Positions 1-5,889 of a stretch of DNA of 7,445 nucleotides are shown here, piece after piece; the first letter of the stretch is position 1, and every line of letters begins with the position of its first letter. Origin of the DNA: Actinomycetales bacterium (GTDB lineage: Bacteria > Actinomycetota > Actinomycetes > Actinomycetales > Actinomycetaceae). The notes beneath the pieces are model-generated. The model had not been told where the DNA came from. It did not search any database and saw nothing but the letters and a program-made list of their open reading frames with translations. The stretch spans positions 1 to 7,445 of the forward strand of contig JALHDK010000098.1 of assembly GCA_022838965.1 (NCBI GenBank). The letters are read 5' to 3'. The translations under genes were made by a program, and so were the position numbers.

Positions 1-366
1 GGGTTCGAGGTCGAGCTCGTGACCGTCGGTGCGGAAGAGTTCGAGTGCCTCGTCGTCGCCATCCTCGGCCGCCCGCTCCGCGGCCTCGGGGTACAGGTAC
101 AGTTCCGCGAGGTCGATGGTGCTCCGGGTGTGGATCGGGTCGAGGCAGCGCACACACTCACCGGAGAGCTCCACCGTCGCGGTCCCCGCGACGAGGATGC
201 CGTCATGGGCGGAGGTGAGCACGAGTTCGATGCGCATCGCACTTCCCTCGGGAACCCCGATCACGGCGATGGCGAGATCCGCGGGGGCCGGGACCTCGAG
301 CGTCAGGGCACGCGTGCTCCCCGGCGCGCGGGGCAGGTCACTGGTCGCGACCACCAGCGGCTTCAC
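1..366 (-). CDS. DUF177 / YceD family protein, N-terminal 122 residues (C-terminus outside window)
   Basis: This is the N-terminal part of a YceD/DUF177 protein; the gene runs off the left edge. The reading frame starts at a GTG at 366-364 (MKPLVVATSDLP), overlapping the preceding stop codon as GTGA. A GGAGG Shine-Dalgarno sequence (complement of 374-378) lies 7 nt upstream, which supports this start. The family signature is visible: a beta-rich N-terminal half, then Gly-Glu-Cys-Val-Arg-Cys-Leu-Asp-Pro with a CxxC pair at residues 71 and 74, followed by an acidic stretch around residues 92-122. Family members are usually about 170-200 residues, so some 50-70 residues are missing, including the second cysteine cluster. 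Known of the family: YceD is linked to 23S rRNA accumulation and its gene usually precedes rpmF (L32). Inferred: rpmF lies just beyond position 1. The family call is confident; the molecular function is not. Confidence 0.88.
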   Translation of the reverse strand, partial: MKPLVVATSDLPRAPGSTRALTLEVPAPADLAIAVIGVPEGSAMRIELVLTSAHDGILVAGTATVELSGECVRCLDPIHTRSTIDLAELYLYPEAAERAAEDGDDEALELFRTDGHELDLEP

Positions 367-854
367 TCCTCGGCCTCCACGCGGTGCTCGAGGCGCGCCT
401 GGATGACGGTGCGGCCCGCCTTGACCTGCTTCGCGATCTGGCCCAGTTCGATCTCCAGCTGTGCGAGCTGACGATCACAGTAGTCGTTGGCCTGGTCGGT
501 GAGCTGGCGGGCCTCACGCTCGGCCTGCGCGATGATCTCCGCCGCGCGCGCCTTGGCGGACGCCACGACGGACTCCTGTTCCACGAGCGTCCGCGCCCTC
601 TCCTCCGCCGCGGCAATGACCCGGGCAGCCTCCTCGTTCGCGCGCTCGACCACGCCACGCGCACCGGCCACGATCTCGTCGGCCTCCGCGATCTGGGCGG
701 GGACAACCGCCCGCGCCGCGTCCAGCAGTGCCAGCACCTCCGCGCGGTTGACGAGCACCGAGGCGCTCATGGGCACGCCGCGCGCGTTGGTGAGCACCTC
801 GGTGAGCTCCTCCATGATCGCGAGCAGGGACTCACCCCGCGGCACGTCAGACAC
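363..854 (-). CDS. Coiled-coil protein, DivIVA-like / ATP synthase subunit b-like
   Basis: A 163-residue soluble protein with no signal peptide or membrane segment. Residues 1-50 form a short head (MSDVPRGESLLAIMEELTEVL, then a Val/Met/Ser-rich hinge with a Leu/Ala helix). Residues about 55-160 are a nearly unbroken Ala/Glu/Arg-rich helix with heptad character, containing repeats such as ANEEAARVIAAAEERA and KARAAEIIAQAEREA. Actinobacterial proteins of this type at this locus are commonly annotated as DivIVA-domain, cell division initiation or ATPase proteins because of the coiled coil; I do not see the conserved DivIVA N-terminal membrane-binding motif. The start is a GTG at 854-852, chosen for the excellent AAGGAGG upstream. 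It overlaps the coaD stop by 8 bp and the DUF177 start by 4 bp, so it is probably cotranscribed and coupled with both. The role is unknown; a scaffold role in growth or division is inference from the coiled coil alone. Confidence 0.85.
   Translation of the reverse strand: MSDVPRGESLLAIMEELTEVLTNARGVPMSASVLVNRAEVLALLDAARAVVPAQIAEADEIVAGARGVVERANEEAARVIAAAEERARTLVEQESVVASAKARAAEIIAQAEREARQLTDQANDYCDRQLAQLEIELGQIAKQVKAGRTVIQARLEHRVEAEE
374..378 (-). promoter_or_regulatory. Shine-Dalgarno site deciding the DUF177 GTG start
   Basis: On the minus strand GGAGG lies 7 nt before the GTG at 366-364. It sits inside the end of the upstream coiled-coil gene. No ATG is available at this point, so the site supports a GTG start within a GTGA stop/start overlap. 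Confidence 0.7.
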
Positions 855-1338
855 TGCGAACCTCCTTCCTCAGTCGCATCAGGCTGCTCGCCACCGCGTC
901 GGGCACCAGGCCGGTGACGTCGCCGCCATGGCGTGCGATGTCCTTGACGTGCGATGACGCGATGTGGCTCAGCGATGGGTCACCCATGATGAACACCGTC
1001 TCGACCCCGGACAGGTGCCTGTTCAGCAGACTCATGGCGAGTTCCGCGTCGAAGTCCGCCGATCCACGCAGCCCCTTGACGATCGCGCGGGCCCCCACCG
1101 TCCGGCAGTACTCGGCGAGGAGCCCCGGCACGGGTTCCACCCGCACCCCGTCCATCCCCTGAACGGCACTGCGCACGAACGTGACCCGCTGCTCGAGGGA
1201 GAACAGGTACTGCTTCGCCGGGTTGACCGCCACGGCGACCACCACCTGATCGAACAGGCTGCGAGCGCGCCGGATGATGTCGACGTGGCCCAGCGTGACG
1301 GGATCGAACGATCCCGGACACACCGCGAGTGATGTCAT
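847..1338 (-). CDS. coaD: Phosphopantetheine adenylyltransferase (CoaD)
   Basis: Catalyses the fourth, usually rate-controlling, step of coenzyme A synthesis: 4'-phosphopantetheine + ATP to dephospho-CoA + pyrophosphate, in the cytosol as a hexamer. At 163 residues it has normal family length. Seen directly: the nucleotidyltransferase motif PGSFDPVTLGH at residues 8-18 (TxGH-type loop, here TLGH), Lys42 in NPAK, the IVKGLR loop at 86-91, NRHL at 106-109, and an ARHGGDV segment near 135-141 matching the conserved C-terminal helix. Two positions differ from the usual consensus: FDAE (96-99) where FEYE is common, and IASS (126-129) where the ATP-binding ISSS is common. The ATG at 1338-1336 is 9 nt after the rsmD stop and has no convincing Shine-Dalgarno sequence; a hairpin lies there instead, so translation is probably coupled to rsmD. 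The 3' end overlaps the coiled-coil gene by 8 bp. Confidence 0.97.
   Translation of the reverse strand: MTSLAVCPGSFDPVTLGHVDIIRRARSLFDQVVVAVAVNPAKQYLFSLEQRVTFVRSAVQGMDGVRVEPVPGLLAEYCRTVGARAIVKGLRGSADFDAELAMSLLNRHLSGVETVFIMGDPSLSHIASSHVKDIARHGGDVTGLVPDAVASSLMRLRKEVRSV
861..867 (-). promoter_or_regulatory. Strong Shine-Dalgarno site for the coiled-coil gene
   Basis: AAGGAGG on the minus strand lies 6 nt before the GTG at 854-852, inside the last codons of coaD. It is the strongest ribosome binding site in the minus-strand gene string. It fixes the GTG start and implies this protein may be made independently of coaD translation. Confidence 0.8.
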
Positions 1339-1359
1339 GACGCCAGACTAGTCGGCGTC
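1339..1359 (-). promoter_or_regulatory. Hairpin at the rsmD stop / coaD start junction
   Basis: In the mRNA sense (minus strand) GACGCC pairs with GGCGTC over 6 bp, extended by GA/TC across a one-base bulge with CTAG in the loop. The loop carries the rsmD stop codon TAG (1350-1348). The 3' arm ends immediately before the coaD ATG and covers the place where a Shine-Dalgarno sequence would be. A ribosome finishing rsmD would unfold it, so it may enforce coupled translation. The structure is seen in the sequence; the role is inferred, and part of the complementarity comes from rsmD codons. Confidence 0.4.
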
Positions 1360-1893
1360 GTACCGCGCCAGCCACAACGCCGTGTCGCCGTACCGTCGTA
1401 CCGCCTCGGGGACGAGACCAGCGGGGAAGACGGGCGGAGCTGACCGTCCGGAGCGTTCCACCGCCACCACCGCCTCCGGCGCGAGCCAGCCCTCCCGCAC
1501 CAGGGCCGCGAGGTCGGCGTCGACGGACGCGTCGTAGGGCGGATCGAGCAGGACCAGGTCCACCTGCGGTCCCCCGTGGGCGAGATGCTCCGCCACCCGC
1601 CGCACGTGCACCTCCACCGTCACGCCGAGGGCGGAGGCGTTGGCCCGGATCACGTCCGCAGCGGCCCGGGAGGCCTCCACTGCGACGAGCCGGCGCGCAC
1701 CGCGGCTCAGCGCCTCCAGGCCGAGGGCCCCGGATCCGGCGTACAGGTCCAGGACCACGGCGCCCTCAATCGCCCCGCGCGCCTCGAGCGCGGAGAAGAG
1801 GGCCTCGCGGACCCGGTCGGCTGTGGGACGGGTGCCGGACGACGGCATCCGCAGCCGCCGGCCGCGAAACCGCCCACCGATGATCCGCGCCAT
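1348..1893 (-). CDS. rsmD: 16S rRNA (guanine-966-N2)-methyltransferase RsmD
   Basis: An S-adenosylmethionine-dependent methyltransferase that modifies G966 (E. coli numbering) of 16S rRNA during 30S assembly. At 181 residues it has the usual length. Motifs seen: N-terminal RIIGGRFRGRRL, the family signature GTRPTADRVRE at 20-30, the SAM-binding motif I DLYAGSGALGLEALSRGA at 49-66, the acidic Glu73 at the end of the next strand (AVEAS), the catalytic N6/N2-type motif LLDPPYD at 115-121, and the C-terminal RRYGDTALWLAR. The ATG at 1893-1891 lies 3 nt after the recG stop, with GAGCGAGG upstream as a modest ribosome binding sequence. The next gene, coaD, begins 9 nt beyond the TAG stop. The rsmD-coaD pairing is a very common bacterial arrangement and supports both calls. 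Confidence 0.97.
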   Translation of the reverse strand: MARIIGGRFRGRRLRMPSSGTRPTADRVREALFSALEARGAIEGAVVLDLYAGSGALGLEALSRGARRLVAVEASRAAADVIRANASALGVTVEVHVRRVAEHLAHGGPQVDLVLLDPPYDASVDADLAALVREGWLAPEAVVAVERSGRSAPPVFPAGLVPEAVRRYGDTALWLARYDAD

Positions 1894-1896
1894 CCG

Positions 1897-4059
1897 TCAA
1901 CCTCGCTCGATGAAGTCGCCCGCGCTGGAGGACTCGATCTCCGCGACGGCGGCAGCCAGGGCGGGCGCCGAGGCCAGGCCGGGATCCCGGCGCAGCAGCT
2001 CCCGGGCATGGTCCCGCGCCCGTTCGATGACCTCCCGGTCCGCGAGCACGCGCAGCAGGGTGAGCGACGACGCGATCCCGGACTGGGCCGCCCCCAGGAC
2101 GTCTCCCTCGCGGCGCAGTTCCAGGTCCCGCTCCGCGAGCTCGAAGCCGTCCCGGATGCGAACGAAGGCCTCGACCCGGCGAGCCGCCGGTCCGGGGATG
2201 TCCCCGATGACCGCGAAGCACGTGCCGGGCCTGCTCCCGCGGCCCACACGCCCCCGGAGCTGGTGCAACTGGGACAGGCCGAAGCGGTCGGCGTCCAGGA
2301 TCACCATGACCGTGGCGTCTGCCACGTCCACGCCCACCTCGACCACCGTGGTGGCCACCATGACCGGCGTCACCCCCGCCGCAAAGTCGTCCATCGCCCG
2401 ATCCTTCGCGTCCTGGGGCATCCGGCCGTGCAGTTCGCCGATGGCGATCCCCGCGAGCGCCGGCTCCTCGCGCAGGGTTGCCGCCGTCTGGGCCACGGAG
2501 GCGAGCGGCACGTCGTCGTCGGTCGCGCCGTCGGACGCGTCCACGCGGGGGCACACGACGTAGACCCGACCGCCCGCCGCGACCTCCTCGGCGCAGCGCT
2601 GCCACATGCGACCCATCCAGAGCGGCTTGCGCCGGTCGACGGCGAAGGTGCTCACGTCGGCACGGCCGGGCGGCATGTCCCGAAGGGTGGAGACCTCCAA
2701 GTCACCAAAAACCGTCATCGCCACTGTCCGCGGGATCGGGGTTGCGGTCATCACCAACTGGTGGGCGGTGGCCTCACCGCGGCTCCGCAGCACGTCCCGT
2801 TGCTCCACCCCGAACCGCTGCTGTTCGTCCACCACCACGAGACCGAGGTCGTGGAACTGGACGTGCTCGCTGAGGAGGGCGTGGGTTCCGACGACGATCC
2901 CGGCCTCCCCGGACGCGGCCCGGGCGAGCGCGGCCGTCCGGTGGCGGGCCGTGAGCGATGACGTCACCAGCTCCACGTGGGTCGCGTGGTCGGCACCGCC
3001 GAGCATGCCGGGCATCGCCAGTGGTCCCAGCATCCCGACGATGGAGCGGTGGTGCTGGTGTGCGAGCACCTCCGTCGGCGCGAGCAGCGCCGCCTGCCCG
3101 CCGCTCTCAACCACCTGCAGCATCGCCCGGAGGGCCACCAGGGTCTTCCCGCTGCCCACCTCTCCCTGCAGGAGCCGCTGCATCGGAGTCGGACTGGCGA
3201 GGTCGGCCGCGATCTCGTCGCCCACGAGACGCTGACCCGCCGTGAGGGGGAAGGGCAGGCGGGCGTCGAAGGCGGCCAGAATGCCGGCACCGGTGGGGGG
3301 TCGCGGCCGTGTCCGCTGCAGCCGGAGGAGCTCACGGCGCCGCACGAGGACGGACTGCAGCACGAAGGCCTCCTCGAACTGGAGGGTCCGGCGTGCCCGC
3401 GCGTAGTGCTCCTCGCTCGCGGGGTCATGGATGCCCGTGAGGGCGGCGTGGGCGTCGAGCAGGCCCTCGGCGCGCCGCACCTCGGGCGGCACGACATCCG
3501 GGACGTCCGACGGCGTCACCAGCCGGAGGATCGTCCCGATCGCCTGGGCGATCCGCCAGGTGGGGACCGTGGCGCTCGCCGGGTAGATCGGGAAGGGTTG
3601 CAGGTGCGCCTCGATGGCGGCGGCCTCGTCGTCGATGTCGGTGAGCATCCGGAAGTCGGGGTGGGCGAGTTGCCGCTTCCCCTGGTAGTAGCTGATGGTG
3701 CCGCTGAACAGTCCCGTCTCGCCGACCCGCAGCCGCCTCCGATAGCCGGCGAGCGCGCCCGGATGCCTGGCGAAAAAGGTCAGGACGAGCCGGTGACGCC
3801 CGTCCGTGATCGTGGCGTTGAGGATGACGCCGCTCTTCGAACGCATGGGGCGCTCGCGGACGTCCTCCACGCGGGCCAGCACGGTGACGTCGTCGCCGAC
3901 CTGCAGGGCATCGAGTGCCGTGAGCCGCCCGCGTTCCTGCAGGCGCCGCGGGTAGTACCGGAGCAGATCTCCCGCCGTCTCGAGCCCGAGGGTTCGCAGC
4001 GCCCGCGCGGACGACGGACCGAGGAGGCGCGCCAGCGGCGTGTCGTACAGGGAGGTCAT
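1897..4059 (-). CDS. recG: ATP-dependent DNA helicase RecG
   Basis: A monomeric superfamily 2 branch-migrating helicase that regresses stalled replication forks and processes Holliday junctions. The 720-residue product is close to the normal family length. Domains in order: N-terminal helical/wedge region with an OB fold (about residues 50-140, including DLLRYYPRRL at 31-40 and SYYQGKRQLAHPDF at 123-136); a Q-motif-like PFPLTAGQ (269-276); Walker A GEVGSGKT (299-306); APTEVLA (327-333); motif II DEQQRFG (411-417); motif III TATPIPRT (438-445); TTVVEVGVDV (570-579); motif VI QLHQLRGRVGRG (597-608); and the RecG translocation segment GFELAERDLELRREGDVLGAAQSG-type region (638-661). Two deviations from common consensus are DEQQ instead of DEQH, and LRREG..AAQSG instead of LRGPG..TRQSG; all other helicase motifs look intact. 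The ATG overlaps the upstream stop as ATGA, with no clear Shine-Dalgarno sequence, so translation is probably coupled to the DAK2 gene. Confidence 0.98.
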   Translation of the reverse strand: MTSLYDTPLARLLGPSSARALRTLGLETAGDLLRYYPRRLQERGRLTALDALQVGDDVTVLARVEDVRERPMRSKSGVILNATITDGRHRLVLTFFARHPGALAGYRRRLRVGETGLFSGTISYYQGKRQLAHPDFRMLTDIDDEAAAIEAHLQPFPIYPASATVPTWRIAQAIGTILRLVTPSDVPDVVPPEVRRAEGLLDAHAALTGIHDPASEEHYARARRTLQFEEAFVLQSVLVRRRELLRLQRTRPRPPTGAGILAAFDARLPFPLTAGQRLVGDEIAADLASPTPMQRLLQGEVGSGKTLVALRAMLQVVESGGQAALLAPTEVLAHQHHRSIVGMLGPLAMPGMLGGADHATHVELVTSSLTARHRTAALARAASGEAGIVVGTHALLSEHVQFHDLGLVVVDEQQRFGVEQRDVLRSRGEATAHQLVMTATPIPRTVAMTVFGDLEVSTLRDMPPGRADVSTFAVDRRKPLWMGRMWQRCAEEVAAGGRVYVVCPRVDASDGATDDDVPLASVAQTAATLREEPALAGIAIGELHGRMPQDAKDRAMDDFAAGVTPVMVATTVVEVGVDVADATVMVILDADRFGLSQLHQLRGRVGRGSRPGTCFAVIGDIPGPAARRVEAFVRIRDGFELAERDLELRREGDVLGAAQSGIASSLTLLRVLADREVIERARDHARELLRRDPGLASAPALAAAVAEIESSSAGDFIERG

Positions 4060-5528
4060 TGCGCGCTGACGACGAGGGTGGGGGCTTGCTGGCCGCCGGC
4101 GATGACGAAGGTCTCGACGTCGGGAATCGCGGCGCGCAGGAGGGCGGCGAGATGCGAGGCCGCGCGGTGGGCGCCCACCGCAGCCCCGACGAGCACGGAC
4201 ACCACGGCGGGCCGGAGCTCGGCGACCCGTGCGGCCAGTGCCGCCACCTCGGCCTCGAGGGCCCGTTCGTCCGCGTTGGGGACGTGGAAGGTGGTGGAGT
4301 GCGCGACGGCGTCACGCAGGGCCGCGAGCTGGGCGGGGAGCTCCCACTCCCCCGCGGCGCTCAGGACGCTGACGGCCTCGAGCACGGCGAGGTCATCGGT
4401 CGTCGGCGCGACGGCGACCTCGACGCCCTCGGCCCGCACCACGGGATCCACCGCTGCGGCAGCGGCACCGGCGGCGGCGTCGGCGCTGCAGGGGAGCACG
4501 ATCACGGCCGGGGCACCCGCGTCGATGATCGCCCGGGTGAGGGTGCGTGGTTCGGCGTCGAGGACCGCGACCGCCCCGGCGGCGGCGAGCGGCTCCAGGA
4601 GCTGCGGGGCGGTGGTCGCGGCCACCAGTCCGACCGAACGGCGGGCCGCATCCAGCCTGCGCACGCAGACCTGGGACATCTCGAGCTGGCTCAACGCCCG
4701 GGCCGGGTGTTCGAGATGCACGTGAACGTGCCACAGGTCGGACCTGCCCTGCACCACGACGACACTGTTGCCGACCTCGGTGAGGTGCATGCGCAGCGCG
4801 GTGGCCTGGCGGTGGCTGGCCCGCACCACGTACATCACCTCGTAGCCCTCGAGGGGTCCGTGGTCCGACGGCGCGGCAGCCGCTCCGGCGAGCCAGTCCG
4901 GGTGGTCGGGAACCGGGACCCCGGCCGCCGTCGCGAGGGCCTCCAGAAGCATCACGTAGCACAGCGCCCCGGCGTCGACCATGCCGCTGCCACGGAGCTC
5001 CTCGAGCTGATCCGGGGTGCGTGCCAGAGCGTCGTACCCGGCTCGCAGGGCGGCGTCCACCACATCCGCGAGGGTGGCGCGCGGCCCCAGCGCAAGCACG
5101 GCAGCCGCCACCTCGTGCGCCACCGTGACGATGGTGCCCTCCACCGGGTTCGCGAGCGCGCTGCGGGCCGCCTGCGCGATGGCGTCGAAGGACCTGATGA
5201 GTTCGAGCGGTCCCGCCTCGTCCCGTCCCTCGAACGTCCGGGAGAGCGCCTGCAGCGCCTGGGCGATGATGACGCCGGAGTTCCCGCGGGCGCCCCACAG
5301 CGCCCCCTCGGCCATCGCGGCGGACAGCTCGCCGAGCGTGGCCTCCTCGCCGAGCCGCTGCGCGGCCCGCGCGCCGGCCGCCAGGGTCAGCACCACGTTG
5401 GTCCCGGTGTCCGCATCGCGCACGGGGAAGACGTTCATGGCATCCACCTGCGCCCGGGCAGTCGCGAGGGTCCCGAGCGCGAGGCTGAACCAGCGGCGGG
5501 CGGCGGCAGCGTCGAGTCGTGACATCAT
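4056..5528 (-). CDS. DAK2 domain protein, FakA-like (probable fatty acid kinase catalytic subunit)
   Basis: A 490-residue protein with the architecture of the fatty acid kinase FakA. An N-terminal DAK2/DhaL ATP-binding domain (about 5-205) has NVFPVRDADTGTN (32-44), GARGNSGVI (79-87), EGTIVTV (130-136) and GMVDAGA (182-188). A middle domain has GYEVMY (228-233) and a His-Val-His-Val-His segment (267-271). A C-terminal FakB/EDD-like domain (about 300-490) ends in the AGGQ..TLVVS motif typical of the family. Known of the family: FakA phosphorylates a fatty acid presented by a separate FakB (DegV) protein, using ATP; no FakB gene is in this window. The usual NVFPVPDGDTG has become RDADTG, but both Mg-binding aspartates remain. 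Substrate and role in actinobacteria are therefore inferred. Two tandem ATGs start the frame (5528 and 5525); GGGGAGG abuts the first, so the second, 3 nt from it, may be the real start. It is the first gene of the minus-strand string, overlapping recG by 4 bp. Confidence 0.9.
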   Translation of the reverse strand: MMSRLDAAAARRWFSLALGTLATARAQVDAMNVFPVRDADTGTNVVLTLAAGARAAQRLGEEATLGELSAAMAEGALWGARGNSGVIIAQALQALSRTFEGRDEAGPLELIRSFDAIAQAARSALANPVEGTIVTVAHEVAAAVLALGPRATLADVVDAALRAGYDALARTPDQLEELRGSGMVDAGALCYVMLLEALATAAGVPVPDHPDWLAGAAAAPSDHGPLEGYEVMYVVRASHRQATALRMHLTEVGNSVVVVQGRSDLWHVHVHLEHPARALSQLEMSQVCVRRLDAARRSVGLVAATTAPQLLEPLAAAGAVAVLDAEPRTLTRAIIDAGAPAVIVLPCSADAAAGAAAAAVDPVVRAEGVEVAVAPTTDDLAVLEAVSVLSAAGEWELPAQLAALRDAVAHSTTFHVPNADERALEAEVAALAARVAELRPAVVSVLVGAAVGAHRAASHLAALLRAAIPDVETFVIAGGQQAPTLVVSAQ

Positions 5529-5537
5529 CCTCCCCGA

Positions 5538-5543
5538 AGGGTA
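5538..5543 (-). promoter_or_regulatory. Candidate -10 element close to the DAK2 start
   Basis: TACCCT on the minus strand fits the actinobacterial TANNNT -10 pattern and lies 9 nt before the first ATG of the DAK2 gene, so a transcript from it would have almost no leader. No recognisable -35 hexamer is found 16-19 bp upstream. It is one of two identical TACCCT candidates in this gap; the other overlaps the rpmB promoter. Weak call. Confidence 0.3.
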
Positions 5544-5573
5544 GCGCCTTCACCGGGTGTGACGGGCCCCACC

Positions 5574-5594
5574 CCTCCCGGCGGGGAGGCCTCC
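5574..5594. repeat. Two overlapping small inverted repeats in the DAK2-rpmB gap
   Basis: CCTCCC (5574-5579) pairs with GGGAGG (5584-5589) around a GGCG loop. The right arm also belongs to a perfect 10-bp palindrome GGAGGCCTCC (5585-5594). The two structures share bases and exclude each other. They lie upstream of the rpmB -35 and would be in the leader of a DAK2 transcript starting near 5612. They could form an operator or leader structure, or reflect chance in GC-rich DNA. Confidence 0.35.
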
Positions 5595-5599
5595 GTCGT

Positions 5600-5628
5600 T
5601 TGAGCGGGAGCGGCGGAGAGGGTATCCT
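5600..5628 (+). promoter_or_regulatory. Promoter of rpmB (sigma-70/SigA/HrdB type)
   Basis: TTGAGC (5600-5605) and TATCCT (5623-5628) are separated by exactly 17 bp and match the TTGACA and TATAAT consensus at 4 of 6 positions each. The expected start of transcription is near 5635, giving a leader of about 48 nt before the rpmB GTG. This is the best promoter-like sequence in the window, as expected for a ribosomal protein gene. Confidence 0.7.
5619..5624 (-). promoter_or_regulatory. Candidate -10 for the DAK2-recG gene string, back-to-back with the rpmB -10
   Basis: On the minus strand the rpmB -10 region reads TACCCT, sharing its TA (5623-5624) with TATCCT on the plus strand. The combined 10 bp, AGGGTATCCT at 5619-5628, has the A-N3-TA-N3-T form of a bidirectional promoter. 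A transcript from here would have a leader of roughly 80 nt before the DAK2 start. No good -35 is seen on this strand, so the call rests on the -10 alone. Confidence 0.35.
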
Positions 5629-5632
5629 CGTG

Positions 5633-5644
5633 GGGTTGCAACCC
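5633..5644. repeat. Perfect 12-bp palindrome over the predicted rpmB transcription start
   Basis: GGGTTGCAACCC is a perfect palindrome beginning 5 nt after the rpmB -10, so it spans the predicted +1. Such a position fits a repressor operator or a 5'-end RNA hairpin. It does not resemble the AT-rich Zur boxes known from actinobacteria. The palindrome is certain; a role is inferred. Confidence 0.5.
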
Positions 5645-5670
5645 GGCGATTCCGCGCCGCCCCCCGAACC

Positions 5671-5675
5671 AGGAG
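5671..5675 (+). promoter_or_regulatory. Shine-Dalgarno site of rpmB
   Basis: AGGAG lies 7 nt before the GTG at 5683. It decides the GTG start of this short gene, for which the family N-terminus (Met-Ala-Ala) also fits exactly. Confidence 0.8.
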
Positions 5676-5682
5676 ATCCACA

Positions 5683-5874
5683 GTGGCTGCCACCTGCGAT
5701 GTCTGCGGCAAGCGTCCGTTCTTCGGCAAGAGCGTGTCGCACTCCCACGTGCGCACCTCCCGCCGCTGGGACCCGAACATCCAGCGCGTCCGCGCCGTCG
5801 TCAACGGTGCGCCCAAGCGGTTGAACGTGTGCACCAACTGCCTGAAGTCGGGCAAGGTCGTCCGGCAGGCCTGA
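5683..5874 (+). CDS. rpmB: 50S ribosomal protein L28, zinc-binding (C+) form
   Basis: A small basic protein of the large ribosomal subunit; its 63 residues match the normal length of the actinobacterial short form. Seen directly: a CDVC pair (Cys5, Cys8) and a VCTNC pair (Cys50, Cys53) that together make the four-cysteine zinc site, the core [24 protein letters not shown] segment at 15-34, and the [14 protein letters not shown] tail. GTG is the start, with AGGAG 7 nt upstream. Where actinobacterial C+ L28 proteins usually have GKGPGFG, this one has GKRPFFG (9-15), replacing two glycines with bulkier residues. The gene is transcribed alone, divergent from the DAK2 gene and convergent with thiL, with its own promoter and a hairpin terminator. 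Because it carries the zinc site, it is the form expected under zinc sufficiency; any cysteine-free paralogue would be elsewhere in the genome. Confidence 0.97.
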   Translation: MAATCDVCGKRPFFGKSVSHSHVRTSRRWDPNIQRVRAVVNGAPKRLNVCTNCLKSGKVVRQA

Positions 5875-5889
5875 GCCGCACCCCTGCAC

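Noticed and set aside
19..471. Plus-strand open frames at the left edge
   Set aside because: They are antisense to the DUF177 gene, whose CxxC motif and ribosome binding site make the minus strand the coding one.
1576..2961. Long plus-strand open frame of 461 codons opposite recG and rsmD
   Set aside because: It is antisense to two genes with intact family motifs, its translation is Arg/Gly/His/Pro-rich with no recognisable domain, and long antisense frames are expected in DNA this GC-rich.
2977..4725. Long plus-strand open frame of 582 codons opposite recG and the DAK2 gene
   Set aside because: It is in the same antisense phase as the previous frame, spans two real genes, has low-complexity translation and no start-site signals.
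4059..5522. Plus-strand open frame of 487 codons almost exactly opposite the DAK2 gene
   Set aside because: A mirror of codon bias in the DAK2 gene; the product is Gly/Arg/His-rich without any family motif.
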